NCBI RefSeq assembly: GCF_000002985.6
Contig: NC_003284.9
Coordinates: 2,294,001 to 2,358,000, forward strand
Length of the DNA stretch: 64,000 nucleotides
Direction of reading: 5' to 3'
DNA from: Caenorhabditis elegans
Taxonomy: Eukaryota; Nematoda; Chromadorea; Rhabditida; Rhabditidae
The notes beneath the pieces are model-generated. The model saw nothing but the letters and a program-made list of their open reading frames with translations. It was not told the origin of the DNA and made no database searches. Positions 47,701 through 58,243 of the stretch are shown here, piece by piece; positions within the stretch are counted from its first letter, which is position 1, and every line of letters starts with the position of its first letter. The translations under genes and the position numbers were made by a program.

Positions 47701-50700
47701 TCAATATTTTTTTGTGGCGGTTCAAAATTTTCGCATAAAAATGGCCTAATTCGGACGGAAATTGAAATTTTGTAACCTATTGGTTGCCTATCCGCTTGAA
47801 ATTTTAAACTTAAAAAAACGATGTAAATGTGCAAATTGAGTCAATAATAAAAAAAAAAAATTTTTGGGGATTTAAGGCTAATTTACAAACAAACACATCT
47901 AGGTCTTTTTTCGAAAATTTGAACCGTCGTAAACACAATTTGATCGGTACCCTTTTCCTTTAACATTGTGTAAAGCTAACCTGAAGCCCAAGAGCTGAGG
48001 TCTGGACCAGAAGAATGTCCAACGCGAAGATCGTCAATCCGATGAAGACGATTATGGAACGCATTTCCGAGTTGGGAAAGTTCGAGAATAAAAAAGAATA
48101 AAAAACGGGGGTATAGTGAGCACAACTCGATCGGCCAGAATTTATATGCTTTTTGCTCTGTTACATCTAAGGCGGAGCAAAACGGTTAAACGACCGGAAC
48201 CGGTGAATGTTTTTTTTGGAAAACGTTGCTCTCGGTTTTGTGAACTCATAAAGTAACATGCGAAAAATTGCACAAAAACTACTGCTTTACACCCACAATG
48301 ATTTGTTCTCTGGAAACGTGGGTTTCAAATTAGAATGATAAAAGTTCCTTATTCTAGTGATCAGTGATGATTACTCATGTCTTTGCTATCATTTCATACA
48401 GATACTTTATTTGATTCACAAGTAAAAATTAATGTTTGTAGAAATTCCAAAAATTATTTACTCCGAGAAATCATTGCGGTAAAGAGGATAATAGCTCTCT
48501 GCAAATGGCATTGATCGCTTTCCGCGGTTCCATCCAGCTGCAAATGCACGCTTCCCTGGGCGCATTCCAGCTCTGCCAATTGCCATTGATCGCTTTGCTG
48601 GCCGGAATCCTTGACGACTGATATAAAGACGCTTCTCCATAGTTAGTGGCTCCGGTTCTTCATCGGCATAGATCTCATCTTCGTCGTTTGGGATAACAAT
48701 CATAGGGGTCGCCAAGTCGACAGCATCATCTTGGTCTAGGTCATTAGAATCTAAAAGTTGGGATTCGTAGGAATCATCTTTAGACGTTGGATGTTCCTGA
48801 AATGTTCATTTGCTACAATTACATAAAATGATAAAATAAGTAGCTCAGTTCATATGAGCTCACCGAGTAAAAACCCAGCTCCAAAGCATGAGCTGAGACT
48901 CCAAGAAGTGCCATCCAAATGACGAGGTGAGCTGCCATTGACTTTGAAAGTGATATCAGGTGGGACTGAGGACATCCTTCTGCTCGTCTTTCTTTTTATA
49001 GCACCTATTAAGAAAACGTGGTCTTGTAGTCCGGAAAACTGACACTACGATATTTTGGAGGATCGGATTTTTACGAGTTTTTTAACGATTTCGTAAAGGG
49101 ACTACACTTCTACAATAGAATACAACGACTATAGGTGTATCTAGGAACTAAAAACAATTTTTTTTGAGAAGTTTAGAAATTTGCTCATCTGAGCACATTT
49201 TGGGTACATACATTCAAAATTCCAATACCTCCTCATCAGTGATAAAAAGGTCAAATGCGGAAAAGCCTGGAAGAACTGCGGAAAAATTGCCACAGATTTG
49301 GGTTTTATAGGCGGCTAATTATAATTTAATTTTGGAATTGGACAATCTGATTTCCCTTCAAAATATTTTTTTTCTTAACAATTTACTGACGACGAGCTGA
49401 AGATGATACTATCCCACGTCACTGATGTTTTTCCAACTAGAAAAAAAAACGTTTCCATAATGAGCTGAACATCGATCAAAACAACAGGGTACCCCTCTGA
49501 GAATTTTTTAATTCAGCTTACACAAAAAAAAATTGCGAACCGGCATACATTTAGTACAGTTTTGAATAACAGTAGGCAGTGAGTTTTTGCATTTTTTGAA
49601 TTTTTGAAAATTTTTGAAAAAAAAAAGGTTTCAATATTGTCAGTGCGATTACATATAGAATTTATTCAATTGTATGGAGACAATTTTTTGGAAGGCTAAA
49701 AGAAAAAGAGCAAATTTTAATCGGACCCATACGTGCCTTCAAACTTGGCACACTGGTAGTGGACACATGGCTCAACAAATTGATTTCAACAAAATTTTTT
49801 GAACTGACCTACATGTTATATTAGTAAATCTGACTTTATATTGCATAAAATCCCCGATCAAAATAGTTTGTGATTCATATTCACCCTGTCTGAAACTTCT
49901 TTCCGAACCATTACTCTCTGAAACTGGGCTCTAAAAAACTCTAAAAAACAGAACACGATTTCATTCCGGTAATCTGGCTGTGTTTGTACATAAAGTATCA
50001 GTGATGATGACGGTGAATATTACAAAGAGATCGATTCAAATTAGTCGGAGCAGGTTCTCTAGATTATATAGATTTCTGGAACGTGTTGTGGGAAGACCTC
50101 CTTCATGTCATTGCTTCTCTTTCCTGGCCGGAATCCTTGACGACCGTAGGCCATTGAGCGCTTTCCTGGCCGGAATCCTTGCCGTCCATATGCCATGGAT
50201 CTCTTTCCCGGCCGGAATCCTTGTCTGCCGTAGGCCATTGAACGCTTGCCCGGACGCAGTCCCAATCTTCCCATTGCCATTGATCGTTTCATGATGAGAT
50301 CACTGGAAAATCAGCAGGTTTTGTTTTGCACAAGCCAAACGAGGCTTCAAAGTTACCTAACATCCACAGTGTGAAAGTTGTCCATGCTCCGTTTTCCAGG
50401 GCGGAATCCGCTTCGTCCGAGAGCAATGCTTCGTTTGCCCATTGCTCCTTCAGTGAACTCTTCCTCTTGTTTCCATTCATCTTCATCTTCAGAGTCGTAC
50501 AGTTCGGGAGAGTTCTCAAGGACAACCACATCGACAGCCTGAAAAACTTTCAAAGTAGAAACCAGTACAGATGCTACTGGCAAAGATCCACTAACCGATG
50601 ATTCGTCAGGACGATAGACCTGAAGCGGAACTGCTTCAGAATAAACTGCGCAGAGCAAAGCAAAAAGCACGAGGGTTGCTCGCATTTCTCGCGTTGTTGG

Positions 50701-53700
50701 GAGCTGAGCGAGAATAAGTGAAACCGAAGAAAGAGCTCGGGAGAGAGAGAGAGAGCTGAAAACAATGAAGATTACAGTAGATGCTTATCCAAATTTATAC
50801 GGCTTTCATAATATATACGGGGCGGAGTTATAACAATATAAAGTACCAGTGGGAATATTGATAACGAGAATGCGGCAAGACGCGAATCAGGCGAAATGGG
50901 GGGAGAGAATGGGAAGAAAAACTGAGGTGTATCGAGCCGAGCGGGTGGGCGAGTTGCGTGATTGGTTCTGTATTCAAAATGACGTTGGTCAGAAATTGGA
51001 AGAGATGGGGAAAATGGTCACAATTTTTGAATAGTGCTCATAGTGCGGAACCGATTTGATTCAAGGTAACAGCTATGAAACTGCAGAGCAAACAGAAATT
51101 AGAAGCATAGTACAAATCTGTACAGTATTGGAAGTCTGCTATTCGAAATGTTGCCCAGAAAACTATATACGGTTTGTATACTTTATGTCTTAAATACGTA
51201 TTAAGTTTTTATTAAGAAGCACTGACAAAATTGGTGTTTTGACAAATCGGAAGTAGTAGGTATCCAGTTATTAGTATAGTAGACAATAGTAGTGACAGCC
51301 AGTGATCTACTCATTATAAGATTAGTTCTCCTGGGATAGTCGTACAAGTTCGGCTTGGAAGACAGCCCGGTACGGAGTAGCATAACATGTTTTTCTCATT
51401 CGATCCACTACCTAGTTTTTGGTCGGCACTTTATTTTTCGGTTAATTTTTGGGACTTATTTCCAAATTGAAAGATTTTTTTCAGGCACGATTGGAATATT
51501 TTCAAGGAGAAGAGAGTGAAATGTTGAAACGTGGCCAAGATCAAGCGACAAAACTTCTGGAATGGTACAAAGAACGTCTGCTTTCGGTTCAGAAAAAAGC
51601 GAGGCTCTTGAAACAAGGGAGTGTCTCACTGGTAAGCGTTAAAAAAGTACAGGTCTGGAATAGTATTAGGAGCCGGGTCAAAATTCATTACAAAATTGTG
51701 GGAATCATGTCATTTAAGATTTTTCTTTTGACGGTACTTTCCATTATCTGTCACCACTTGAAGTATCCGTAGACTAAAAAAAGTTTCTCCGAGTATGGAT
51801 ACTTTTTATGGAAAAAAGTTTTGGAGAGAACCGTTAAATGTCCTGGTTCTTAAAATATTTTCCCTGTGTCAAAAAATTCATACTCAGCAAAAAAAAATTC
51901 AATTTTGACCAGGAACAGGAACTTGCACTGCTCAGGTCCTGTCATTAATTGCAGTTCTCCTAGACAGTCAGTTTCAGTAAACAGTTGTTGATAAATTTCG
52001 AACCCAAGTGTGTCAGTGATGTCACGTGATTTCATTATGATTTCATAGAATCTTCTGTTTCAATTAGATCATAGTAATTCTTAGAGCTCGTTATGTTTCT
52101 CGGAGCTCTAGAGAAAAAGCAATAAATTCAATGGTACCACGCATGACTTTATGGGCTACAGTATACTGCAAGAACTGACAATTTATCCAATTATTTAGAA
52201 TGAGCCTATTTTAAGAGGGCAGGCTTTTTTTTGCAAAATTGTGTGGGTAGGCAGATTGGATCAGTTCCTGGTTCATACTGAAAAATTTGATCAAAGAAAA
52301 TGAAAATGCTGAGCTGGAAGTTGTATTGGGGGGGGGGGGGTGTATGATATTACAGGAAAATATGACACAACTTAAATTATTTAAAAACTTGAAGGAGAAA
52401 CGGTTATGGGTATTCTAAACTATTAATTTTTGCCTAATTTTTGCTAAAATCTCCAATTTTTCAAGTTTTTTTTTTGAAATTTTGAATCGGCATAAAGATG
52501 TTTTGAATAATTGTTGAGAATTTTCATTACAAAATTTGTTTATTTGAGCACATTTAGGGTTTTTTACGTTCAAAATACCCAGAACCGTTACTCCTCATTT
52601 GAAAAGATACTTATAAAAAAAATACTATAAAAAAGAATTTAGAAAGTGGAATAGGTCCATCAAACTACTACTCTGTCAAAACTGGTTTATAAGGACTTGG
52701 AAGCTACAAATATTTGTTTTTGTTCAAAATCACGTTGTCATCTTTGAACAATATAGTACGTGTCATGAGTAGGAGTACTTAAGGGCTCATAGATACAATC
52801 AAGTACTACAAAATCGTAAAATGGTCAGAATAACAAGTACGTGTGCATTTTTTCAGGATCCCGCTGTACATGAGCAGAAGCTCAACTTTCTCCGAGCCCA
52901 CATCACAGAGCTCAACCGTCGTATTTTGGCAGTGATGGAGACTAGTGATAAAGGATTCCCGACGCACCATAACAGAACGGTAGGGATTACAATTCTCCAT
53001 CCGACGCCAGCGCAGTTCTGACTACAAAACATACCGAAATTGAACAAAAAAAAACGTTTTATATCATGCGCTTTATACAATTTTTGCCCTATACAGCTAC
53101 GTTATTTGTACATGACAAGTGAATCTCGTGACAGCCTTGTGCATTTTAGTTGACAGCGTAAGTTTTATGGAGTTAGGAGAAAAGCTTGAACCATTGGCTG
53201 CATGGGATGGGGACTCTGTAACATACTACAGATTAATTTCTGAACGATAATGCTTTTCCTTTTTTTTAATATGACAATCCTAGTGAATCCGCAGCGCAAA
53301 AATGACACCTGGAAATTTTTTTTTTGAATCCAGAGATTTTCCAAAATTAATGTATTCATTAGAGAATAAGCTTTAAAAATATATTTATACATTCCACACG
53401 CCCAACAAAAATCAATTTCCTTATTTCATATGAAAGAGTAAAATTTTGATAAGTCCGTTGTGAGTCACTGACATTTAAACCAGAAAAATATTTTGCTTAC
53501 GGGTTATCAGATACAAATAATTGTTGTCTGATTGCTTTTCATGAAGTCATTCGGGTACATGACAAATGTTGTGTTTCTAGAAATTATTCATCAGATGACA
53601 AAAGTGTTAATATCGGAGATCTTGTGAAGTTTTTTTTTCCAACAAATAAGTCTGAAACTGTTTTTAAAAAACTTTTAAAAATTTGTGTTCAGGAAGAGTA

Positions 53701-54578
53701 CATCTGTAAGAGCTTATAGGTGGTGTTGCGCCAGCGGGAAAGTTGTTAGACGCCACTTTTATGATGCAAAATAGTATAATGAATCTTTGGAAAATATTTT
53801 CAATTTTAGCCAAAAATACAAATTTCCTACAATTTCCGCAAATCGACCATTTGCCGATTTGCCGAATTTGTACCAACATTGCCACCCACCCCTGCTTTGA
53901 AACAATTTCCCCACTCGACTGTTTTTTTCCTTTTCCAATCAACATACCGAGTATTTTACAGGCTTCAAATGGCCCGTCTACAGGTGCTAACGATGACCAG
54001 CTTGTGTGGCTCCATCGTCAAAATCAGCGATTGAATCAGGTGAGCATATCCAACATGTGACGTCACGGCTCACAATTCTCTTTGTCTTTTCATCTCTTTC
54101 TATTGTTATCTTTCCCGAAACTTAAAAATAAACACTGACAGGAGGTCAAGTGTGGACAGAGTGCAGAAACAATTTATCAGGTGTTGGCAGAGATGTAGAT
54201 CCAACAATGCCAACACATCAGAATGATGAATTAATGTTGTTTTATCGCTATCATATCTTCATTTCTATTCGATTTATATTTCAGGAGCTGGCGGAAAAGT
54301 CGAGAATGATAGATCAGCTGAAAAAAGAAAATGAGATGGTTAAAAAGAGTCAAGTACAAAGAGTAGAAAGGTTAGTATTTTTTTTGAAAGAACCTATGTA
54401 CAGAGTTTTTAACTACTAGTTACTAGTAAGTATCAGTTAATTCTTAACTTTCAGAAATGTTCCAATCCAACGACCTTCTGCGTTTGTGAGGCCTGCTTAT
54501 CAAATCCCCACAATCATCAATAACAACAATTATCCGAAAAACCCATCACCGCATAAGATTTATGATACTTTGATGTAA
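41742..54578 (+). CDS. SAPCD2-like (Suppressor APC domain) coiled-coil protein, main isoform
   Basis: About 331 residues. Exons: 41742-41746, 41815-41932, 42240-42323, 43280-43403, 43451-43557, 51485-51631, 52857-52979, 53962-54039, 54285-54370, 54455-54578; phases agree. The first exon contributes only ATGAG; if it is not used, translation would start at the ATG at 41819, three codons later. The N-terminal half is low-complexity and Ser/Pro/Gln/Arg-rich, ending in NRRHTL (132-137). Next comes a helix with EMLKRGQ and LLEWYKERLLSVQKKARLL (about 155-190), a second helix (HITELNRRIL), then a coiled coil, LVWLHRQNQRLNQELAEKSR (about 250-270), continuing to about 292. By eye, order and sequence match vertebrate SAPCD2, which opposes cortical LGN and tilts spindle orientation. 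That role is inferred only. Intron 5 (43558-51484) contains four neuropeptide genes on the opposite strand. Alternative last exons lie downstream. Confidence 0.75.
43716..43745 (+). repeat. Purine-rich GA tract
   Basis: An imperfect GA/GGGGA run just downstream of the nlp-45-like stop codon, inside the SAPCD2-like gene's large intron. Confidence 0.7.
43793..44262 (-). CDS. nlp-45: Neuropeptide precursor encoding RNLLVGRYGFRI-amide (nlp-45-like)
   Basis: 138-residue precursor; exons 44262-43907 and 43853-43793 (the short last exon encodes a tail ending YDDVLQ). Residues 1-18 are a signal peptide (MRAVTILSLLGAIIVVNA). An acidic/basic spacer follows, then a single peptide at 96-107 bounded by KR (94-95) and GKR (108-110); the Gly gives a C-terminal amide after proprotein convertase cleavage. 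The symbol nlp-45 is from memory of the peptide sequence and is less sure than the precursor call. The core G-R-x-G-F-R is shared with the neighbouring RPamide genes, with Ile in place of the final Pro. The gene lies antisense in the large intron of the SAPCD2-like gene. Unlike the other three, its first exon carries both the signal peptide and the peptide. Confidence 0.85.
45175..46370 (+). pseudogene. Possible 7TM-receptor relic between neuropeptide genes
   Basis: The frame at 45175-45390 encodes KQCWPERYPLFVAYNNIMIL, which looks like the second extracellular loop and TM5 of a class A receptor. A 1-base shift at a T7 run near 45345 would continue into VTVVLVIVIKNRLTR. Another open stretch after the acceptor near 46163 encodes GYENVKRTAMGRAQAKLTIM, like an intracellular loop 3. 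Frames are broken and no other helices were found. The foldback at 46382 follows at once. Treat as a weak suggestion. Confidence 0.2.
46382..46556 (+). repeat. Foldback element family F, copy 2
   Basis: Same structure and orientation as the 20283 copy: acaggctgtcccatcac start, tgatctacaaaaaatgcggg arm, tgacgtcagcg centre, gaaatgagacactctgacac end. It lies between the nlp-45-like gene and nlp-22. Confidence 0.85.
46579..46928. repeat. 'gtagcgccagtggg' family element
   Basis: Left end gaagtagcgccagtgggg with the caattaccaaatattatag block; central 'agtggccaaaactcagtat' and 'gccacttttgactggcaat' blocks; right end diverged (ggtgcaactgggcctttaaa). Confidence 0.75.
47359..48064 (-). CDS. nlp-22: RPamide neuropeptide precursor NLP-22
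   Basis: 102-residue precursor; exons 48064-47981 and 47583-47359. The first exon is a signal peptide (MRSIIVFIGLTIFALDILLV...). The second encodes a spacer and one peptide, SIAIGRAGFRP, released between KK and GKR and amidated through the Gly. This sequence is the known NLP-22 peptide, a neuromedin S-like signal reported to promote the sleep-like lethargus state via GnRH-like receptors (established knowledge). A TTTATT (AATAAA on the - strand) lies about 105 bases beyond the stop (47250-47255). It is one of three tandem RPamide genes, all with a phase-0 intron after the signal peptide. The start is fixed by the signal peptide. Confidence 0.93.
48458..48938 (-). CDS. nlp-23: RPamide-family neuropeptide precursor NLP-23
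   Basis: 137-residue precursor; exons 48938-48864 and 48796-48458. A signal peptide (MAAHLVIWMALLGVSAHA) and a long acidic spacer (Asp/Glu-rich) precede three consecutive peptides separated by KR: LYISRQGFRPA, SMAIGRAGMRPG and AFAAGWNRG. The first lacks the Gly needed for amidation, so it would keep a free C-terminus; the second has Met for Phe; the third is far from consensus. These match the known NLP-23 peptide set. A - strand AATAAA lies just downstream (48406-48411). Its exon structure matches nlp-22 and nlp-2, so the trio probably arose by tandem duplication. Confidence 0.93.
50059..50685 (-). CDS. nlp-2: RPamide neuropeptide precursor NLP-2
   Basis: 171-residue precursor; exons 50685-50596, 50538-50357 and 50302-50059. 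Signal peptide MRATLVLFALLCAVYS, acidic spacer, then SIALGRSGFRPG in exon 2 and, in exon 3, SMAMGRLGLRPG plus three identical copies of SMAYGRQGFRPG, each closed by KR. The Gly residues give RP-amide ends. These are the known NLP-2 peptides, reported with NLP-22 to act on GnRH-like receptors in sleep and waking (established knowledge). The three copies are 42-base tandem repeats that differ only at synonymous positions. A (GA)n run (50743-50755) lies about 60 bases upstream of the start codon. Confidence 0.94.
52328..52340 (+). repeat. Poly-G tract (13 G)
   Basis: The only long mononucleotide G run on the + strand; it lies in an intron of the SAPCD2-like gene. Confidence 0.85.
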
Positions 54579-54639
54579 CTTTTCTTGATTTCGCACTCTC
54601 AAAGAAAAAAACCCCTTCAACTTCTAATTGCAATTATAG

Positions 54640-54661
54640 CCCCCCCCCCCCCCCCCCCCCC
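54640..54661 (+). repeat. Poly-C tract (22 C)
   Basis: Begins about 60 bases after the stop codon of the main SAPCD2-like isoform, so it would be in its 3' UTR, and in an intron for the longer isoforms. Confidence 0.95.
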
Positions 54662-55149
54662 ACACTGATATGAATTCAACTCGGAGCTTGTTCATAATGA
54701 AATCTATGTTACCGCACGTTTTTCTTTTCTTTTTTCAATTTTCAAACATCTGTTTTTATCTTCAACAATACAAAGTTCACGCATTGAATTAGAAGAATCA
54801 TTTCTTCTGTTTTATAGTGAAATGTAGGAGAGAAGTATTTGAACGTTTTCCAAACGGCTTTACAACTACATTAAATACGTCGTTGTATTCGATCAGAAAC
54901 GAGGATTAACCAGAAAATTAGTTTCTGCAGGAGGGCCCACATGTAATACAACTTTTTGAGGGATGGGGATTTTAAAAAAATTGGAAATTATGATCTATTA
55001 GTAACGGGGCATATATTTTTGGAGCTTTCAACAATCAAAATTTAGCTATCTGCAAAATAAACGAAAGCTTTAAAAATAAAAATTTTACTAAGTTAGTAAA
55101 TAACATTAAAATTAAATTGGTAGCTGAACAATTTATTTCCCATTGCCGC

Positions 55150-56135
55150 AATACGTACAAGTTGGCAATATAGGGTCTGGTGCCAATATTCATAACTTTT
55201 TTGTGGCATATCGATTTTTGTGATATTTTAGGAATTCATATTATCAAGCACGAGCTTTTATTTGAGCACTTACATGTGCCAGGCTGTCACATTACAGTTT
55301 GATCTACAAAGAATGCGTAATTTTTTGCTCAAAAAAATGACGTTAGCATGTTTTTAACCATGCGAAATCAGTTGAGAACTCTACATCTATTCTCCCGCAT
55401 TTTTTGTATATTTACGTAGATCAAGCCGAAATGAGACACTTTCAAAAAGTTTTATTACGCCAGGTATCAGAGCCAATTTTCTAAGCTTCTCACCATACTC
55501 GTTTCTTTTTATATATCATCTGAGAGTTCTGTGCGGATTTTGCTTACTATTAGTTTGATGTTAACAGACGGCTAAAGTTTTGAAAATTTCGTTCAAAACC
55601 GTTTTGTAAATCGTCAAAAAATCTTCGAAAATTTTTTGTTGAAGTTCTTGATTTTTCATTGAAAAAATGATGCAACCAAATTAAAACATTTATTCAACAT
55701 TAAAACATTTTATTTAAATACGACCAACTCAAGTGGTGATTGCAGTATTTTTTTGAATTTTTGATAATTATTCAAAATCGAAATTTCAAATTCAAATGTT
55801 TTGTATGCTGCAAAATTGTTTAAGATTGATTGCATAATTTTTCGACAGTAGAAAATTGTATTGTATTCTCACATTGTATTTTGAATAAAGCAAAAGTCGC
55901 TCCTAACTCTAAAGTTAAAGTTAAAAAAAACAAACGAGCTCGGTGAGAAGCCTGAAAAAAAGTGGCTCCAAGCTAGGATACCTGAGGTGGTCAAAATGTT
56001 CTGAAAGTATCGTAAAATGGAAAGCTACTCAGGCAAAGGCATAGAAAAATTTCCGCGAATTCAGAAAAATCGATATGCCACGAAAAAAGTTATGAACTCT
56101 TGACCCCAAAATCCTTATTGCCACCCCTGTGTTTT
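55150..56135. mobile_element. Large foldback with a hAT-like right end, interrupted by another foldback
   Basis: The left arm (55160-55510, less the insert) and right arm (55930-56130) are inverted copies: cataacttttttgtggcat with atcgattttt at the left against aaaaatcgatatgccacg and aaaaagttatgaa at the right, and ttctcaccatactcgttt against aaacgagctcggtgagaa. The right end, ttgccacccctg, is the complement of a hAT terminus; the left end has decayed. The family F element at 55277-55441 lies inside the left arm. No transposase frame. Confidence 0.7.
55277..55441 (+). repeat. Foldback element family F, copy 3 (nested)
   Basis: Runs from gccaggctgtcacattac to gatcaagccgaaatgagac with the tgatctacaaagaatgcg / ctcccgcattttttgta pairing. 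It is more diverged than the other two copies, lacking part of the tgacgtcagc centre. Confidence 0.8.
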
Positions 56136-56333
56136 CTAGTTTTAATAATGCACCCGATATTTTTCAAACGTTATTTGTGAAACTTCTTTGTTTATGTTAT
56201 AATATAATCCATAGGGAAATAAAAACAAAAAGTACTAGATTTCATTTGAAAAACAGACCAGAACATTTATTTATCCTACTTCTTATGATAGCAATTCAAT
56301 GAGTTGTTTTCATCATTTTTTTATTTGATGCAG

Positions 56334-56463
56334 GTATAGAGCAAATCGAGAGGACCGAATACTTGGGGTAAAAAAGGTACTCAATAGTGTTATTGGAGGA
56401 CGGCAATCAAGAGCGATAGCAATCAAAAGCAACAACGACATGATGAAGAAGCTCTCGTATTGA
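56334..56463 (+). CDS. Alternative last exon A of the SAPCD2-like gene
   Basis: After a gatgcag acceptor, the frame that fits the phase-2 donor at 54370 stays open for 43 codons and stops at 56461-56463, encoding a basic tail with YRANREDRILGVKK and ending NDMMKKLSY. It would replace the exon at 54455-54578 and give about 333 residues. The phase match, acceptor and coding-like composition support it; no transcript evidence is available here. Confidence 0.55.
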
Positions 56464-58038
56464 TGAAGCGACTTTAGTTAATTTCATCGTTGTGTTTTGT
56501 CTTTCACCTAATCGTTTAAAAGCAAATTTATGAGTTCGCGAGCTCCAGGTCCACGTCTTTTCACTTTTGATTCTCTTTTTTCAACAACTGTTTATTCTGT
56601 GATTACGCAAAGATATCATCCCGCCATTGTTTCAAAATCATCACCAGTGTTTCTTTGCTTTTCCTTTCAAAACAGTTGTCAATTCGGGATTGATTAACCC
56701 GCAATCGGCTTTATAAACATTTGGTGTGCGTTTTTTTTACTCTGAAACATTATGTGTTTTCTGAATGATTTACGCTTTCCGGAGTTCTACATTTTTTGGT
56801 TCTTGTTCTCTACTGAACATATTCGCGAGTTTTTATTTTATTGCTACTTCAGATAATTTATTAATATGAAAAAGTATCCTTGGAAAATGAAACTTGGTTC
56901 GAGTCCTCATTAGTAATTTCATTGAGTTTACTAGGAAGTTGAAACTTTTTCTAATTTTGGGCCTCCCTACGTTTTTATTGTCTTTCAATGTCATATGAAA
57001 CCCAACCTTTTTTTTCGCATCGCATCAAAATTTACAACAGGATCCATACCCATCCGGCGCAGAGGTCATACATAGTGTGAGCGCAACCTGAGATCCTTGC
57101 TACTCATTTCCTGCCCACCTGCACCGAATTTTTCGTTCACTATTTTGCCATCGTTTGTGTCCACATCAACTTCAAGAGATGACATACGTACGTCGTCCCG
57201 AAAAGTGAGGACCGAAATGTGATCCATCTCGTGTTACACCCTAAATTGCGTGATACAGGTGTCTTGTTATGGTTTTAATTACAGCCTTAGATTTTTGAGA
57301 CTCTAGTTTTATTGGCTCTTGAATAACAATGTACTTTTTGTCGCCCTTTCTATAAAGCAGGAAATTTGGTGCATTGCAGTTTTTTGTTATATTTCCAAAG
57401 TTTCTATTTCCGTTTACAGGTGCATGTTTTTCCAGAATCATTTTAATTTTTGAGTTGAAATGTCTAAATCTTCACTTTTCAAGAAGGTACAGCTGTTGGA
57501 AGAATGTACCATTGAAAGTCGTCCAAAAATTTTTCTGCGAGACTTTTCCGTGTCACAGTTGTCGAAAATTGAATATTTTGAAAATTATCTTCTTGTATTG
57601 CATATTTTGATTGATTAGGGTACATTTAAAGCCGATGAGTGACCACAAAATACAAAACTTGGTCACTTATCGGCTTTAAAAGTACCTCAACCAACAAAAT
57701 AACATGAGATAAACTACCAACATATGCAAAAAAGGCAAAAACTGAGATTTTCCAATTTTCGAAAAATCATATAAAATTTAGAATTTTTTTTCTAGCTAAC
57801 TTTTTTAGTTGGAAAATCCCCAAAGAATTTTATTTTTATTTTTCATATTTTTTTTCAAATTTTCACGTGCATTCAAATTTTACTCATGTTGCAACAAAAT
57901 CTGTCACCCTTGAGTTAAATAATACGCCTGAAACTTACCCTGAAAACACAGTCTTAAGTTTTTAGGCCTATTTTTTCGGGTTTGCTATATTTTCCGAATA
58001 AAAAACCGTAAAAGATATGATCTTTTGTTTTACTCTAG

Positions 58039-58243
58039 ACAAAACCAAAAGTACAACTACCAATCCGCCAATTGCAAATTCATTCCTACAGGCCAGTTGC
58101 TGCAAATCAAGGATGTGCATACTGAATATCTTTTATCCATGCTTCAAAAATTTCCAAAAGAGTACATAGGTCATGGTGACGACAACGTGGCCTTTCAACT
58201 TACTACCCACCTTCTGACACGTCATTGTCTCGCAACATTCTGA
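58039..58243 (+). CDS. Possible alternative last exon B of the SAPCD2-like gene
   Basis: After a tactctag acceptor, the frame compatible with the donor at 54370 is open for 68 codons (for example YLLSMLQKFPKEYIGHGDDN) and stops at 58241-58243. It could instead belong to an unrecognised gene or be a chance frame. Weaker than exon A because the acceptor is TAG-type and it lies 3.7 kb away. Confidence 0.3.

Noticed and set aside
52980..53021. Early-ending SAPCD2-like isoform by read-through at the 52979 donor
   Set aside because: The frame does run to a stop at 53021, but a normal donor and the downstream coiled-coil exons argue for splicing; no signal supports this end.
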